From contig NZ_JACHNV010000008.1 in assembly GCF_014199535.1 (NCBI RefSeq), forward strand, positions 62,001 through 126,000: a stretch of DNA of 64,000 nucleotides, given 5' to 3'. The DNA comes from Hymenobacter latericoloratus. Its GTDB lineage: Bacteria; Bacteroidota; Bacteroidia; Cytophagales; Hymenobacteraceae. The notes beneath the pieces are model-generated. The model was not told the origin of the DNA, did no database searches, and saw only the letters and a program-made list of their open reading frames with translations. Position numbers and translations under genes: made by a program. Positions 52,123-60,900 of the stretch are shown here, in pieces (the stretch's first letter is position 1; every line of letters begins with the position of its first letter).

Positions 52123-52193
52123 CTACCCCACAAAAACCAGCCAAGCCCCCGAAGCGTACGCTGCCGGGGGCTTGGCTGGTTTTTGTGGGGTAG
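52123..52193. repeat. Palindromic repeat family 2, copy 2 (probable rpoN terminator)
   Basis: Perfect 29-bp arms (52123-52151 and 52165-52193, CTACCCCACAAAAACCAGCC) lie 11 bp after the sigma-54 stop. The loop side resembles copy 1 at 49725. The remaining 51850-52122 is AT-rich with no gene seen. Confidence 0.8.
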
Positions 52194-52203
52194 AACGAAT
52201 TGC

Positions 52204-53796
52204 TTACAGCTCTTTGCGCAGGCGAGCCACCGGAATATTCAGCTGCTCGCGGTACTTGGCTACGGTGCGGCGGGCAATGTTGTAGCCGCGGGCGTTGAGC
52301 ATTTTTTCCAGCTTATCGTCGGAGAGAGGCTTATTTTTCTGCTCGCCCTCAATGATTTCCTTCAGGATGTGCTTGACTTCCCGGCTGGAGGCGTCCTCGC
52401 CCGAGTCGGTGGCAATGCCTTCGGAGAAGAAGTATTTGAGCGGGTAGATGCCGAACTCCGTCTGCACCGATTTGGAGTTGGCCACCCGGCTCACGGTGCT
52501 GATGTCCATGCCAATTTCCTGGGCTATGTCCTTCAGAATCATGGGCCGCAGCTTGCTCTCGTCGCCTTCGGCAAAAAACTCGGTCTGGTAGCGTACAATG
52601 GCGTCCATGGTGCGCAGGAGCGTGTTCTGGCGTTGCCGGATGGCATCAATAAACCACTTGGCCGAGTCCAGCTTCTGCTTGACGAAGGTGACGGCCTCCT
52701 TCATTTTTTTGTCCTTCTTCGAGGCCTTGTCGTAGGCCCGGAACATCTCGGTGTAAGCCGGCGATACGCGCAAATCCGGGGCGTTGCGCGAGTTCAGGGT
52801 CAGGTTGAACTGTCCGTTGTCGTGGGTCAGGATGAAATCCGGCACAATGTATTGCACCTTGCCCAGGCCCACCGGACCGGTGCCGCCGGGCTTAGGATTG
52901 AGCTTGAGAATCAGGGCAATGGCTTCCTTTAGCTCGTCGTCCTCCAGGTCCAGCTTCTGCTGAATGCGGGGGTAGTGCTTCTTGGTAAACTCGTCGAAGG
53001 TTTCGTGGAGGATGCGCTCGGCGTGCTCGGTGGCTTCGTCCTGGGGGCGGCGCTCCAGCTGCAGCAGCAGGCACTCCTGCAGGTCGCGGGCGGCAATGCC
53101 GGCCGGATCAAACGACTGGATAACGTGCAGCACGCCCTCAATTTCCGGCACCGAGGCCTCAATATTCTGGGAAAACGCCAGGTCGTTGGCAATGGCCGAC
53201 AAGTCGCGGCGGATATACCCGTCGCCGTCAATGGAGCCAATCAGCTGGCGGCCAATGGCTTCCTGCTTCTCGTCGAGGTTGGCGAAGCCCAGTTGGTCAA
53301 GCAGGGAGTCTATCAGCGAACCGCTGGTATCGGCCAGGGGCATTTCCCGGTCGTCCTCGTCCTCGCCGGGACCGTCGCCCTGCATTTTGTAGCCCGCAAT
53401 TTCGTCGTCGTGCAGGTAGTCGCTCAGGTCCAGGTCCTCATTATCGGAGCCCTCCTTCACGTCGGCGGGCTCCTCTTTGCCGGGCAGCTCTATTTCCGGC
53501 TGCTCCTCACTCTGGCCGCTGTCAAAGTCTTCATCAAGCGTGTTGTCCGGGTTGTCGAACTCCGCATCCGGGTCGTTGTCGAAGTCCTCGTCCGAGTCGC
53601 CGGAATCGTCGTCGCGGTCCTGGTCTTCAAATTCCTCATCCGGCTCGTCGCCTTCCTCCAGGGCCGGGTTTGCTTCCAGCTCCTCCTTGATGCGGGCTTC
53701 CAGCTCGGCAGTGGGAATCTGCAGCAGCTTAATAAATTGAATTTGTTGCGGTGACAGCTTCTGGGAGAGAAGCTGTTTCATGTCCAGTCGTTGCAT
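52204..53796 (-). CDS. rpoN: RNA polymerase sigma-54 factor
   Basis: The 530-aa protein starts at ATG 53796. Region I is KQLLSQKLSPQQIQFIKLLQ. A very acidic region II follows (residues about 40-130, DEPDEEFEDQDRDDDSGD), longer than in Proteobacteria. The core-binding and DNA-binding regions contain FDPAGIAARDLQECLLLQL, GMDISTVSRVANSKSVQTEF and the RpoN box ARRTVAKYRE near the C-terminus. It directs transcription at -24/-12 promoters with AAA+ activators, none of which is in the window. Confidence 0.97.
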   Translation of the reverse strand: MQRLDMKQLLSQKLSPQQIQFIKLLQIPTAELEARIKEELEANPALEEGDEPDEEFEDQDRDDDSGDSDEDFDNDPDAEFDNPDNTLDEDFDSGQSEEQPEIELPGKEEPADVKEGSDNEDLDLSDYLHDDEIAGYKMQGDGPGEDEDDREMPLADTSGSLIDSLLDQLGFANLDEKQEAIGRQLIGSIDGDGYIRRDLSAIANDLAFSQNIEASVPEIEGVLHVIQSFDPAGIAARDLQECLLLQLERRPQDEATEHAERILHETFDEFTKKHYPRIQQKLDLEDDELKEAIALILKLNPKPGGTGPVGLGKVQYIVPDFILTHDNGQFNLTLNSRNAPDLRVSPAYTEMFRAYDKASKKDKKMKEAVTFVKQKLDSAKWFIDAIRQRQNTLLRTMDAIVRYQTEFFAEGDESKLRPMILKDIAQEIGMDISTVSRVANSKSVQTEFGIYPLKYFFSEGIATDSGEDASSREVKHILKEIIEGEQKNKPLSDDKLEKMLNARGYNIARRTVAKYREQLNIPVARLRKEL

Positions 53797-53844
53797 ACTC
53801 CAAAACGCGTACGCCCCGCCGGTTTGGAAACGGGGTGATTAGGC

Positions 53845-53852
53845 CAAATATA
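53845..53852 (-). promoter_or_regulatory. -7 box for rpoN
   Basis: TATATTTG on the minus strand, a perfect TAnnTTTG box, 48 bp before the start. Confidence 0.6.
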
Positions 53853-53985
53853 GGCCTTTCTGTACTTGGGTTTAGCGGAAAAAGTTGGGGCAGAAGCAGG
53901 GTAGAGTTCTGGTTGCGGTGCCTCGCGGCGCCGGGGCCCCAAGCCGATGGCGGGTGCTGCGGGCCTTCGCGCAGAAACCGGCTGC

Positions 53986-54012
53986 TTTGCGCTACCAAAT
54001 CTTCTACCTTTG
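53986..54012 (+). promoter_or_regulatory. Promoter for asnS
   Basis: TTTG (53986-53989) and TACCTTTG (54005-54012) are separated by 15 bp, slightly short of the usual spacing. The box ends 41 bp before the asnS start. Confidence 0.6.
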
Positions 54013-54053
54013 TCATTCTTACAAGATTTACCTTTTAGAAGAACAACCTTCCC

Positions 54054-55460
54054 ATGTCCGACCTCCGAAAAACCAGCGTGCAGGATTTGCTCCGCAGCAC
54101 CGAGCTGGACCGCGAAGTGCTGGTAAAAGGCTGGGTGCGCACCCGCCGCGGCAACAAGTACGTGCAGTTTATTGCCGTGAACGACGGCTCCGGCTTCAAT
54201 TCCATTCAGGTGGTAGCCAATGCCGAGCAGTTTCCGGAGGAGAAATTGAAGGCGGATGGGGTAGAAAACGGCGCCGCCGTGCAGGTGCGCGGCCGGCTGG
54301 TAGCCTCGCAGGGCAAAGGGCAGACGGTGGAAATCCAGGCCTCGGACATTACCGTGTACGGCTCCGCTGACCCGGCTACCTACCCCCTGCAGAAGAAGGG
54401 GCACTCCCTGGAGTTTCTGCGCGAAATTGCCCACCTGCGCCCCCGCACCAACACATTTGGGGCCGTGCTGCGCATTCGGCACGCCATGGCTTTTGCCGTG
54501 CATCAGTTCTTCAACGACCGGGGCTTCTACTACGTGCATACGCCCATCATCACGGGCTCCGACGCTGAGGGCGCGGGCCAGATGTTCCGCGTAACCACCC
54601 TGCCCGACCAGAACCCGCCTCTGACCGAGGACAAATCGGGAGTGGACTACAAGCAGGACTTCTTCGGTAAGCAAACCAACCTCACGGTTTCGGGGCAGCT
54701 GGAAGGCGAAATTGCGGCCATGGCGCTGGGTAAGGTCTATACCTTCGGGCCCACGTTCCGGGCCGAAAACTCCAACACGGCCCGCCACCTGGCCGAGTTC
54801 TGGATGATTGAGCCGGAAGTAGCCTTCAACGACCTGCAGGACAACATGGACCTGGCGGAGGATTTCCTCCGCTACCTGGTGCGCTACGCCCTCGACAACT
54901 GCCAGGACGACCTCAAGTTCCTCAACGAGCAGTACGACAAGGAGCTTTTGAACCGCCTGCAGTTTGTGGTGGACAACGACTTTCAGCGCCTGAACTACAC
55001 CGAGGCCGTGGAAATCCTGAAGTCGGCCAAGCAGAAGTTTGAGTTTCCCGTGGACTGGGGCACCGACCTGCAGAGTGAGCATGAGCGCTACCTGGTAGAG
55101 AAGCACTTCAAGAAGCCGGTTATCCTGACCAACTACCCCAAGGATATCAAGGCCTTCTACATGAAGCTCAACGACGACGGCAAAACCGTGCGGGCCATGG
55201 ACGTACTTTTCCCCGGCATCGGCGAAATCATCGGCGGCTCGGAGCGGGAGGAAAGCCTCGAAAAGCTCACCCAGCGCATGGCCGAAATGAACATTCCCGA
55301 GCACGAGCTGTGGTGGTACCTGGAGCTGCGCAAGTACGGCACGGCGCCTCACTCGGGCTTCGGCCTGGGCTTCGAGCGTCTGGTGCTGTTCGTCACCGGC
55401 ATGGCCAACATCCGCGACGTGATTCCCTTCCCCCGCTTCCCGAAAAGCGCGGAGTTTTAA
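54054..55460 (+). CDS. asnS: Asparaginyl-tRNA synthetase
   Basis: The 468-aa class IIb synthetase starts at ATG 54054. The N-terminal OB-fold anticodon-binding domain has VLVKGWVRTRRGNKYVQFIA. The catalytic domain has HLRPRTNTFGAVLRIRHAMA, TPIITGSDAEGAGQMFRVTT, FGPTFRAENSNTARHLAEFW (motif 2) and GFGLGFERLVLFVTGMANIR (motif 3). It charges tRNA-Asn with asparagine. It is monocistronic, with a good promoter upstream and a hairpin downstream. Confidence 0.98.
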   Translation: MSDLRKTSVQDLLRSTELDREVLVKGWVRTRRGNKYVQFIAVNDGSGFNSIQVVANAEQFPEEKLKADGVENGAAVQVRGRLVASQGKGQTVEIQASDITVYGSADPATYPLQKKGHSLEFLREIAHLRPRTNTFGAVLRIRHAMAFAVHQFFNDRGFYYVHTPIITGSDAEGAGQMFRVTTLPDQNPPLTEDKSGVDYKQDFFGKQTNLTVSGQLEGEIAAMALGKVYTFGPTFRAENSNTARHLAEFWMIEPEVAFNDLQDNMDLAEDFLRYLVRYALDNCQDDLKFLNEQYDKELLNRLQFVVDNDFQRLNYTEAVEILKSAKQKFEFPVDWGTDLQSEHERYLVEKHFKKPVILTNYPKDIKAFYMKLNDDGKTVRAMDVLFPGIGEIIGGSEREESLEKLTQRMAEMNIPEHELWWYLELRKYGTAPHSGFGLGFERLVLFVTGMANIRDVIPFPRFPKSAEF

Positions 55461-55500
55461 ATCACGGATTCAGACGGATTTTGTCTGATAGTGCTTACCA

Positions 55501-55540
55501 CAACGGCCGCTTCGTATGAGGCGGCCGTTGCTGCTTTTAT
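55501..55540. terminator. Hairpin between asnS and the Rof-like genes
   Basis: The stem CAACGGCCGC/GCGGCCGTTG (55501-55510, 55521-55530) is followed by a weak T-rich tract, between convergent genes. Confidence 0.55.
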
Positions 55541-55556
55541 GCTATTACGACGTTTG

Positions 55557-55808
55557 TTAACAATAATTCCGCAGCTCCTTATCATCTACAGCTACCAGCG
55601 CATCCAGCCGCAGCTCGAAGCCGTCGTGCAGGCGTAGGTATTCTACCTTGTCCTTAATGTACAGGTCCTGGATGGTGCCGTGGTAGGTACTGGGCGGCGT
55701 GTCGGGTTGGGTGCGGTAGGTGAGGGTGCAGGGCTGGCCGGTGGTGGCGCGGGCTTCCAGCTCGTCGTAGAAGGAGCAGCTGATGGGGCGGTAGTTGGCG
55801 TCGGGCAT
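55557..55808 (-). CDS. Rof-like (Rho-binding antiterminator) protein, copy 1
   Basis: The ATG at 55808 (MPDANYRPISCSFYDELEAR) gives 83 aa; ATG 55829 would add seven residues. YxPISCxxYDxLE at the N-terminus and KVEYLRLHDGFELRLDALVA later match the pattern of E. coli Rof/YaeO (YQPINCDDYDNLELA, then NVEYLVVE and LRLDKI). E. coli Rof binds Rho and inhibits termination. A role in transcription antitermination is therefore inferred. A diverged tandem homologue lies just upstream at 55865-56107. Confidence 0.75.
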   Translation of the reverse strand: MPDANYRPISCSFYDELEARATTGQPCTLTYRTQPDTPPSTYHGTIQDLYIKDKVEYLRLHDGFELRLDALVAVDDKELRNYC

Positions 55809-55864
55809 GAGGGGTAGAAATAAGTGCATCTTTCCTACGTCAAAAGCCTGCTCAAAGATGAGGC

Positions 55865-56107
55865 CTACGCAGCCAGCCGGTGCCCGTTCACGGCTACCAG
55901 CCAGTCGAGGCGCAACTCGCAACCACTGGCCAGGCGCAGGTAGTCCGTCTGGCCCCGGCGCAGCACGCCCAGCAGCTGACCCCGCACACTAAACTCGGCC
56001 GAAGTGCCCGGCGTGCGGTACACCAGCAGGCAGCGGCGACCTTCGCCTAGTAGCAGTTGCAGCTCGGCGGGCAGGCTGCGGTGAAGGAGGTACTGAGCAG
56101 CGGACAT
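55865..56107 (-). CDS. Rof-like protein, diverged copy 2
   Basis: The 80-aa protein starts at ATG 56107. Its C-terminal half (DYLRLASGCELRLDWLVAVN) aligns with copy 1 (EYLRLHDGFELRLDALVAVD), but the N-terminal PISCxxYDxLE signature is replaced by SLPAELQLLLGEGR. It lies 56 bp before copy 1, so the two are probably co-transcribed. Loss of the N-terminal signature may mean loss or change of the Rho contact. Confidence 0.65.
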   Translation of the reverse strand: MSAAQYLLHRSLPAELQLLLGEGRRCLLVYRTPGTSAEFSVRGQLLGVLRRGQTDYLRLASGCELRLDWLVAVNGHRLAA

Positions 56108-56237
56108 AGCAAGCGAAACGAATTGAACAATAAAAAGATGAGCCTAATCCGTAGGAATACGACAGGAAGCCCTGTTACGGTTTCTCTTTCACTGGCTGCG
56201 CCCAGGCTCGCAGGCGCACTTGCCGCCAGATAGAACA

Positions 56238-56269
56238 AAAAAATCACCCGGCGGGCCGGGTGATTTTTT
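56238..56269 (-). terminator. Rho-independent terminator
   Basis: AAAAAATCACCCGG and its complement (56256-56269) with a 4-nt loop, ending in T6 on both strands, 24 bp after the secreted-protein gene. Confidence 0.85.
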
Positions 56270-56293
56270 CGGCATCACGCAGCCGAGGCGCCC

Positions 56294-56755
56294 TTAGTGC
56301 TTGCCGTTTCCTTTTCCCTTGCCGTTACCACCGCCGTGGCCCCCGTAGCCCAGCTTCTTCGCCTGACCAGGGGGGAGGCCCTTGCCGCTTTCCAGCCGTT
56401 TTACTTGGCCCGGCGGCAGGCTGGCCGGATATAGTTGCCGGTGGCGCCTGATCTGTACCCAGGGCTGCGCCCCAACATAATCCACCACCACGGGGTGAAA
56501 TGAGCTGGTAGAATACCCGTTGAGGGAAGCCATCCGGGTCCATTTGCCCTCGCGCTGCACCACGTAGCGCTGGTCGCGCAAGTCGTAATAACCGCCTACC
56601 TCTGGAATGTAATAGTATTGGGTGCCGGCCGGAACCGCCGGGCCCCACGAGGGCGGATTTACGTTGATGGTTACCTGAGCCTGGGCCGCCTGAGCCAGAC
56701 CGGTAAGAGCAGCAAGTGCCAAGCCTGAGAAAACTGATATAAGACGCGGAGACAT
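56294..56755 (-). CDS. Small secreted protein with YYYIPE motif, paralogue 1
   Basis: The start at ATG 56755 gives 153 aa with a signal peptide (MSPRLISVFSGLALAALTGL...). The mature part has NPPSWGPAV, QYYYIPEVGGYYDLRDQRYV and SFHPVVVDYVGAQPWVQIRR, and a basic Gly/Lys-rich tail with tandem LPPGQ(V/A)K units. The paralogue at 56942-57661 shares the core motif. These proteins are common in Bacteroidota and have no known function; export to the periplasm is clear. Confidence 0.75.
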   Translation of the reverse strand: MSPRLISVFSGLALAALTGLAQAAQAQVTINVNPPSWGPAVPAGTQYYYIPEVGGYYDLRDQRYVVQREGKWTRMASLNGYSTSSFHPVVVDYVGAQPWVQIRRHRQLYPASLPPGQVKRLESGKGLPPGQAKKLGYGGHGGGNGKGKGNGKH

Positions 56756-56887
56756 AGCTAAGGGGGTTAGGATGAAAAACGAAGGAATAAACCGCGGGGC
56801 AAGAACAAGGCCAAGTCTCTTTGTACGCCCTGCTGTAATGCCTGCCATGTAAATGCCTGCAGTTGGGTTAAATCCGACAGGCAGAGC

Positions 56888-56928
56888 ATTAAAAAAGCCT
56901 TCTACCAAACAGTAGATGGCTTTTTAAT
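56888..56928 (-). terminator. Terminator of the second secreted-protein gene
   Basis: An imperfect hairpin (ATTAAAAAAGCC / GGCTTTTTAAT outer arms) 14 bp after the stop on the minus strand. Confidence 0.6.
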
Positions 56929-56941
56929 AAGGCAGGACTGG

Positions 56942-57661
56942 CTACATCATCCGGCTGCGGCCACGGCCACCGCCAGAGTTGCCGGGGCTTTGCGGTGGCG
57001 GGCTGCCTTGGTTACCAGGACCATTGTAGTTACCTCGGTCATTGCCCCGATTTTCATATCGGTCGTTGCCGCCGCGGTTATCATCCCGGCCGTTGTAGCC
57101 GCCGTAGTTGCGGTTATCGTCGCGGCGGCCGTCATAGCCTCCACCATAATTACCCCGGTAGTCACGGTTATCCCGGTAGTCGCGCTGGGCGTAGCCGTTG
57201 TGGGGGTAGGGGCGTCCGTTGTAGTAGCCACCGGGACCATAGTTGGGTCGTGGAGCTACCACGTAGCCCCGGCCGGGCCAGTTAGCACCGTAGTACCGGC
57301 CCGGCTGCACTCCCCACCGGTTGCAGTAGGCGCGGTGGTCGCGCAGGTAGCCCCAGGGCTGACGGCCCACGTACTGCACCACTACCGGGTGGAAAAAGCG
57401 CGGATCGTAGGAGGCATAGGCCCGCGGTAATACCGGCGAGCTAACCCAGGCTCCGTACACCGGATCGAAGAATACGTACATCTGCGAGTACAAATCGTAG
57501 TAGCCATCTATTTCCGGGATGTAGTAGTACTGCACGTTCGGGCCAACGGCCGGGCCCCAGTAGGGCGCGTTCACCTGAATCTGTACCTGGGCCTGCGCGC
57601 GGTTGCTGTAGAGCAGCAGCCCCAGCGCCATCATAAGGCCAGTTTTGAGCAAGGTTTTCAT
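56942..57661 (-). CDS. Secreted protein with YYYIPE motif and Asn/Arg/Gly-rich tail, paralogue 2
   Basis: The start at ATG 57661 gives 239 aa with a signal peptide ending near RAQAQ. The core has NAPYWGPAV, QYYYIPEIDGYYDLYSQMYV and FFHPVVVQYVGRQPWGYLRD, paralogous to the gene 186 bp downstream. From about residue 140 the protein is low-complexity, rich in Arg, Asn, Asp, Gly and Tyr (RDYRDNRDYRGNYGGGYDGR). The tail looks disordered and could phase-separate or bind polymers; no function is known. Confidence 0.75.
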   Translation of the reverse strand: MKTLLKTGLMMALGLLLYSNRAQAQVQIQVNAPYWGPAVGPNVQYYYIPEIDGYYDLYSQMYVFFDPVYGAWVSSPVLPRAYASYDPRFFHPVVVQYVGRQPWGYLRDHRAYCNRWGVQPGRYYGANWPGRGYVVAPRPNYGPGGYYNGRPYPHNGYAQRDYRDNRDYRGNYGGGYDGRRDDNRNYGGYNGRDDNRGGNDRYENRGNDRGNYNGPGNQGSPPPQSPGNSGGGRGRSRMM

Positions 57662-57891
57662 AAGAGCAACAAGCAAAAGGGGAGATGCTGGCGTAAAGGC
57701 AAAAGCCGCACCATAATTTATGGTTTAGACGAAAACCGGGGGTAGGGTTTAAAAGAAGTTTATTCCTATTCGGGACATTTCCCCGCCGCTGCGTGTTACA
57801 GCCCATCTGCCCGCTTCTCGGGGCCGGCCACATTCCGCTAACAGGCTTGGCAAATAAGCTATTCGGGGTGGCCGTTGGGCCCTGATTTGCG

Positions 57892-57899
57892 TACCTTCG
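57892..57899 (+). promoter_or_regulatory. -7 box candidate for uvrA
   Basis: TACCTTCG fits TAnnTTYG, 24 bp before the start, with TTG 14 bp upstream of the box. It supports the long N-terminal reading of UvrA. The rest of 57662-57891 shows no gene. Confidence 0.45.
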
Positions 57900-57923
57900 C
57901 AGACTTATCCGCTTCGCTGCTGC

Positions 57924-60900
57924 ATGGCTAAAAAAACAACTGCCGCTTCTGTTTCTCCTCCCGCTGCCAGCAAACCTGCGGCCGCCCCTAAAGCTGCCCG
58001 CCCGGCCAAAGCGGCAAAGACCAAAGCTTCTGACACCCCGGCGCCTACCCCCGCTAAGGCCCGCAAAGCCGCTGCTGCCGTAGCTGATAACGCCGACCGT
58101 CACACGACCGCTGCTGTCCAGGCCGTGCCGCGCCTGGAAGAGGTAGCCGAAGCCGTGCTGGAAAGCCGGGTAACCGGCCAGCTCACCGGTCCTGCCGACC
58201 TGGAAGCGCCTTATATTGAAGTGTACGGGGCCCGGGAGCACAACCTCAAAAACGTTTCCATCCAGATTCCGCGCGGGCGGCTGGTGGTGTTTACCGGCAT
58301 TTCGGGCTCGGGCAAATCGTCGTTGGCCTTCGATACGATTTACGCCGAAGGCCAGCGCCGCTACATGGAAACCTTCTCGGCCTACGCGCGCTCCTTCATG
58401 GGTGGGCTGGAGCGGCCCGACGTGGACAAGATTGAGGGCTTGTCGCCGGTTATCAGCATTGAGCAGAAAACCACCTCGCGCAACCCCCGCTCTACCGTCG
58501 GCACCATTACCGAGATTTACGACTTCCTGCGCCTGCTCTATGCCCGTACCGCCGAGGCGTTCAGCTACGCTACGGGCCAGAAGATGATCCGGCAGAGCGA
58601 CGACCAGATCATCAACTACATTCTGAAAGAGTACGATAGCCGCAAGCTGGTGGTGCTGGCCCCGGTAGTGAAGGGCCGCAAGGGCCACTACCGGGAGCTG
58701 TTCCAGCAGATCGCCAAGCTGGGCTTCACGAAGGTGCGCGTGGATGGGGAGCTGCTCGACATTACGCCCAAGATGCAGGTGGACCGCTACAAAATCCACG
58801 ACATCGAAATTGTGATTGACCGGCTGGTGGTGAAGGAGGAAGACCGATTCCGGCTTAGCGGCTCGGTGCAGAATGCCCTGACCCAGGGCAAGGGCACGAT
58901 GCTGGTACTGGACCCGGATAAGAAGAAGGATAACACCCAGTTCTTCTCTCGTTTCCTGATGGACCCGGCCACCGGCATTGCCTACGATGACCCGGCGCCC
59001 AACACCTTCTCCTTCAACTCGCCCTACGGCGCTTGCCCTACCTGCAACGGCCTGGGTGAAGTGCAGGAAATCACGGAAGAATCGGTGATGCCGGATAAGA
59101 AGCTGAGTATCAGTCGCGGTGGTATTGCGCCCCTGGGCGAGTACCGCGACATCTGGATTTTCCAGCAGCTCAGCCTCATCGTAAAAAAGCACAAGGCCAG
59201 CCTGAGCACGCCCATCGAGAAGCTGCCCCAGGACCTGGTGGAGCGCCTGCTGCACGGCGTGCCCGAGGATGAGGACGCCGACCCCAAGAAGGCTAATTAC
59301 GTGGAGCCCTTTGAGGGAATCATTCCCTTCCTGCGCCGCCAGATGGAATCCGACTCGGAAAACATCCGGGAGTGGATTCAGCAGTACACCCAGGCCCAGG
59401 AGTGCCCCGAGTGCCACGGCTACCGCCTCAAAAAGGAAAGCCTGCACTTCAAGATTGACGGCAAGCACATAGGGGAGCTGTCGGTGCTGGACTTGAACGA
59501 GCTAGCCGGCTGGTTTGAGGGGCTGGAAGACCGCCTCTCGGAGCGCCAGAACCTGATTGCGCGCGAGCTGCTGAAGGAAATCCGCAAGCGCATCGGCTTC
59601 CTGCTGGAAGTGGGCCTCGACTACCTGAACCTGCACCGCTCCGTGCGTACGCTCTCGGGCGGCGAGTCGCAGCGCATCCGCTTGGCTACTCAAATCGGCA
59701 CCCAGCTGGTGGGCGTACTCTACATCATGGACGAGCCCAGCATCGGTCTGCACCAGCGCGACAACGAGCGCCTGATCAAGGCTCTGCAGCACCTGCGCGA
59801 CCTGGGCAACTCCGTCATCGTGGTGGAGCACGACAAGGATATGATTCTGCACGCCGACTATGTGCTGGACATCGGCCCCGGCGCGGGCATCCACGGCGGG
59901 CAGATTGTAGCCGAGGGTACGCCCACGGAAATCTTCAACTCCGGCTCTCTTACCTCGCAGTACCTCAGCGGGCAGAAGCACATTGAGCTGCGCAGGAAAA
60001 AGCGGGCCGGCGAAGGCAACGAGCTGGTGCTGAAAGGGGCTAAAGGCCACAACCTCAAGAACGTGACGGCCAAGTTTCCGTTGGGCAAGCTCATTGCCGT
60101 CACGGGCGTGTCGGGCTCGGGCAAGTCGAGCCTGATTCACGATACGCTCTACCCCATCCTCAACCAGCACTTCTTCAACGCCAAGCGCGAGCCGCTACCC
60201 TACGCCGGTATCGAAGGCCTGGACTTCATTGATAAAGTGATTGAGGTGGACCAGTCGCCGATTGGGCGTACGCCGCGCTCCAACCCGGCTACGTACACCG
60301 GCGTGTTCACCGAAATCCGGCAGCTGTTTGCTTCCCTGCCCGAGGCCAAAATTCGGGGGTACGGGCCGGGACGCTTCTCCTTCAACGTGAAGGGCGGGCG
60401 CTGCGAAACCTGCGAGGGCGCCGGCATGCGCACCATCGAAATGAACTTCCTGCCTGACGTGCACGTGCCCTGCGAAACCTGCAAAGGCCGCCGCTACAAC
60501 CGCGAAACCCTGGAGGTGCGCTTCAAAGGCAAGTCCATCACCGATGTGCTGGATATGACGGTGGAAAAGGCTGTGGAGTTCTTCGAGTTCCAGCCCCGCA
60601 TCCTGCGCAAGATTCAGACCCTGAATGAGGTAGGCCTGGGTTACCTCACTCTGGGCCAGCAAGCCACCACGCTTTCGGGCGGCGAGGCCCAGCGCGTGAA
60701 GCTGGCCACCGAGCTAAGCAAGAAGGACACCGGCAAGACCTTCTACATCCTCGACGAGCCCACCACCGGCCTGCACTTCGAGGACATCAACCACCTGGCC
60801 CTCGTTCTGCACAAGCTCGCCGACAAGGGCAACACGGTCCTCATCATCGAGCACAACCTCGACCTGATTAAGGTAGCCGACCACATTATCGACATTGGGC

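Noticed and set aside
57441..59468. A 675-codon minus-strand frame over the uvrA start
   Set aside because: Antisense to well-conserved UvrA and through a promoter region; no family signature.
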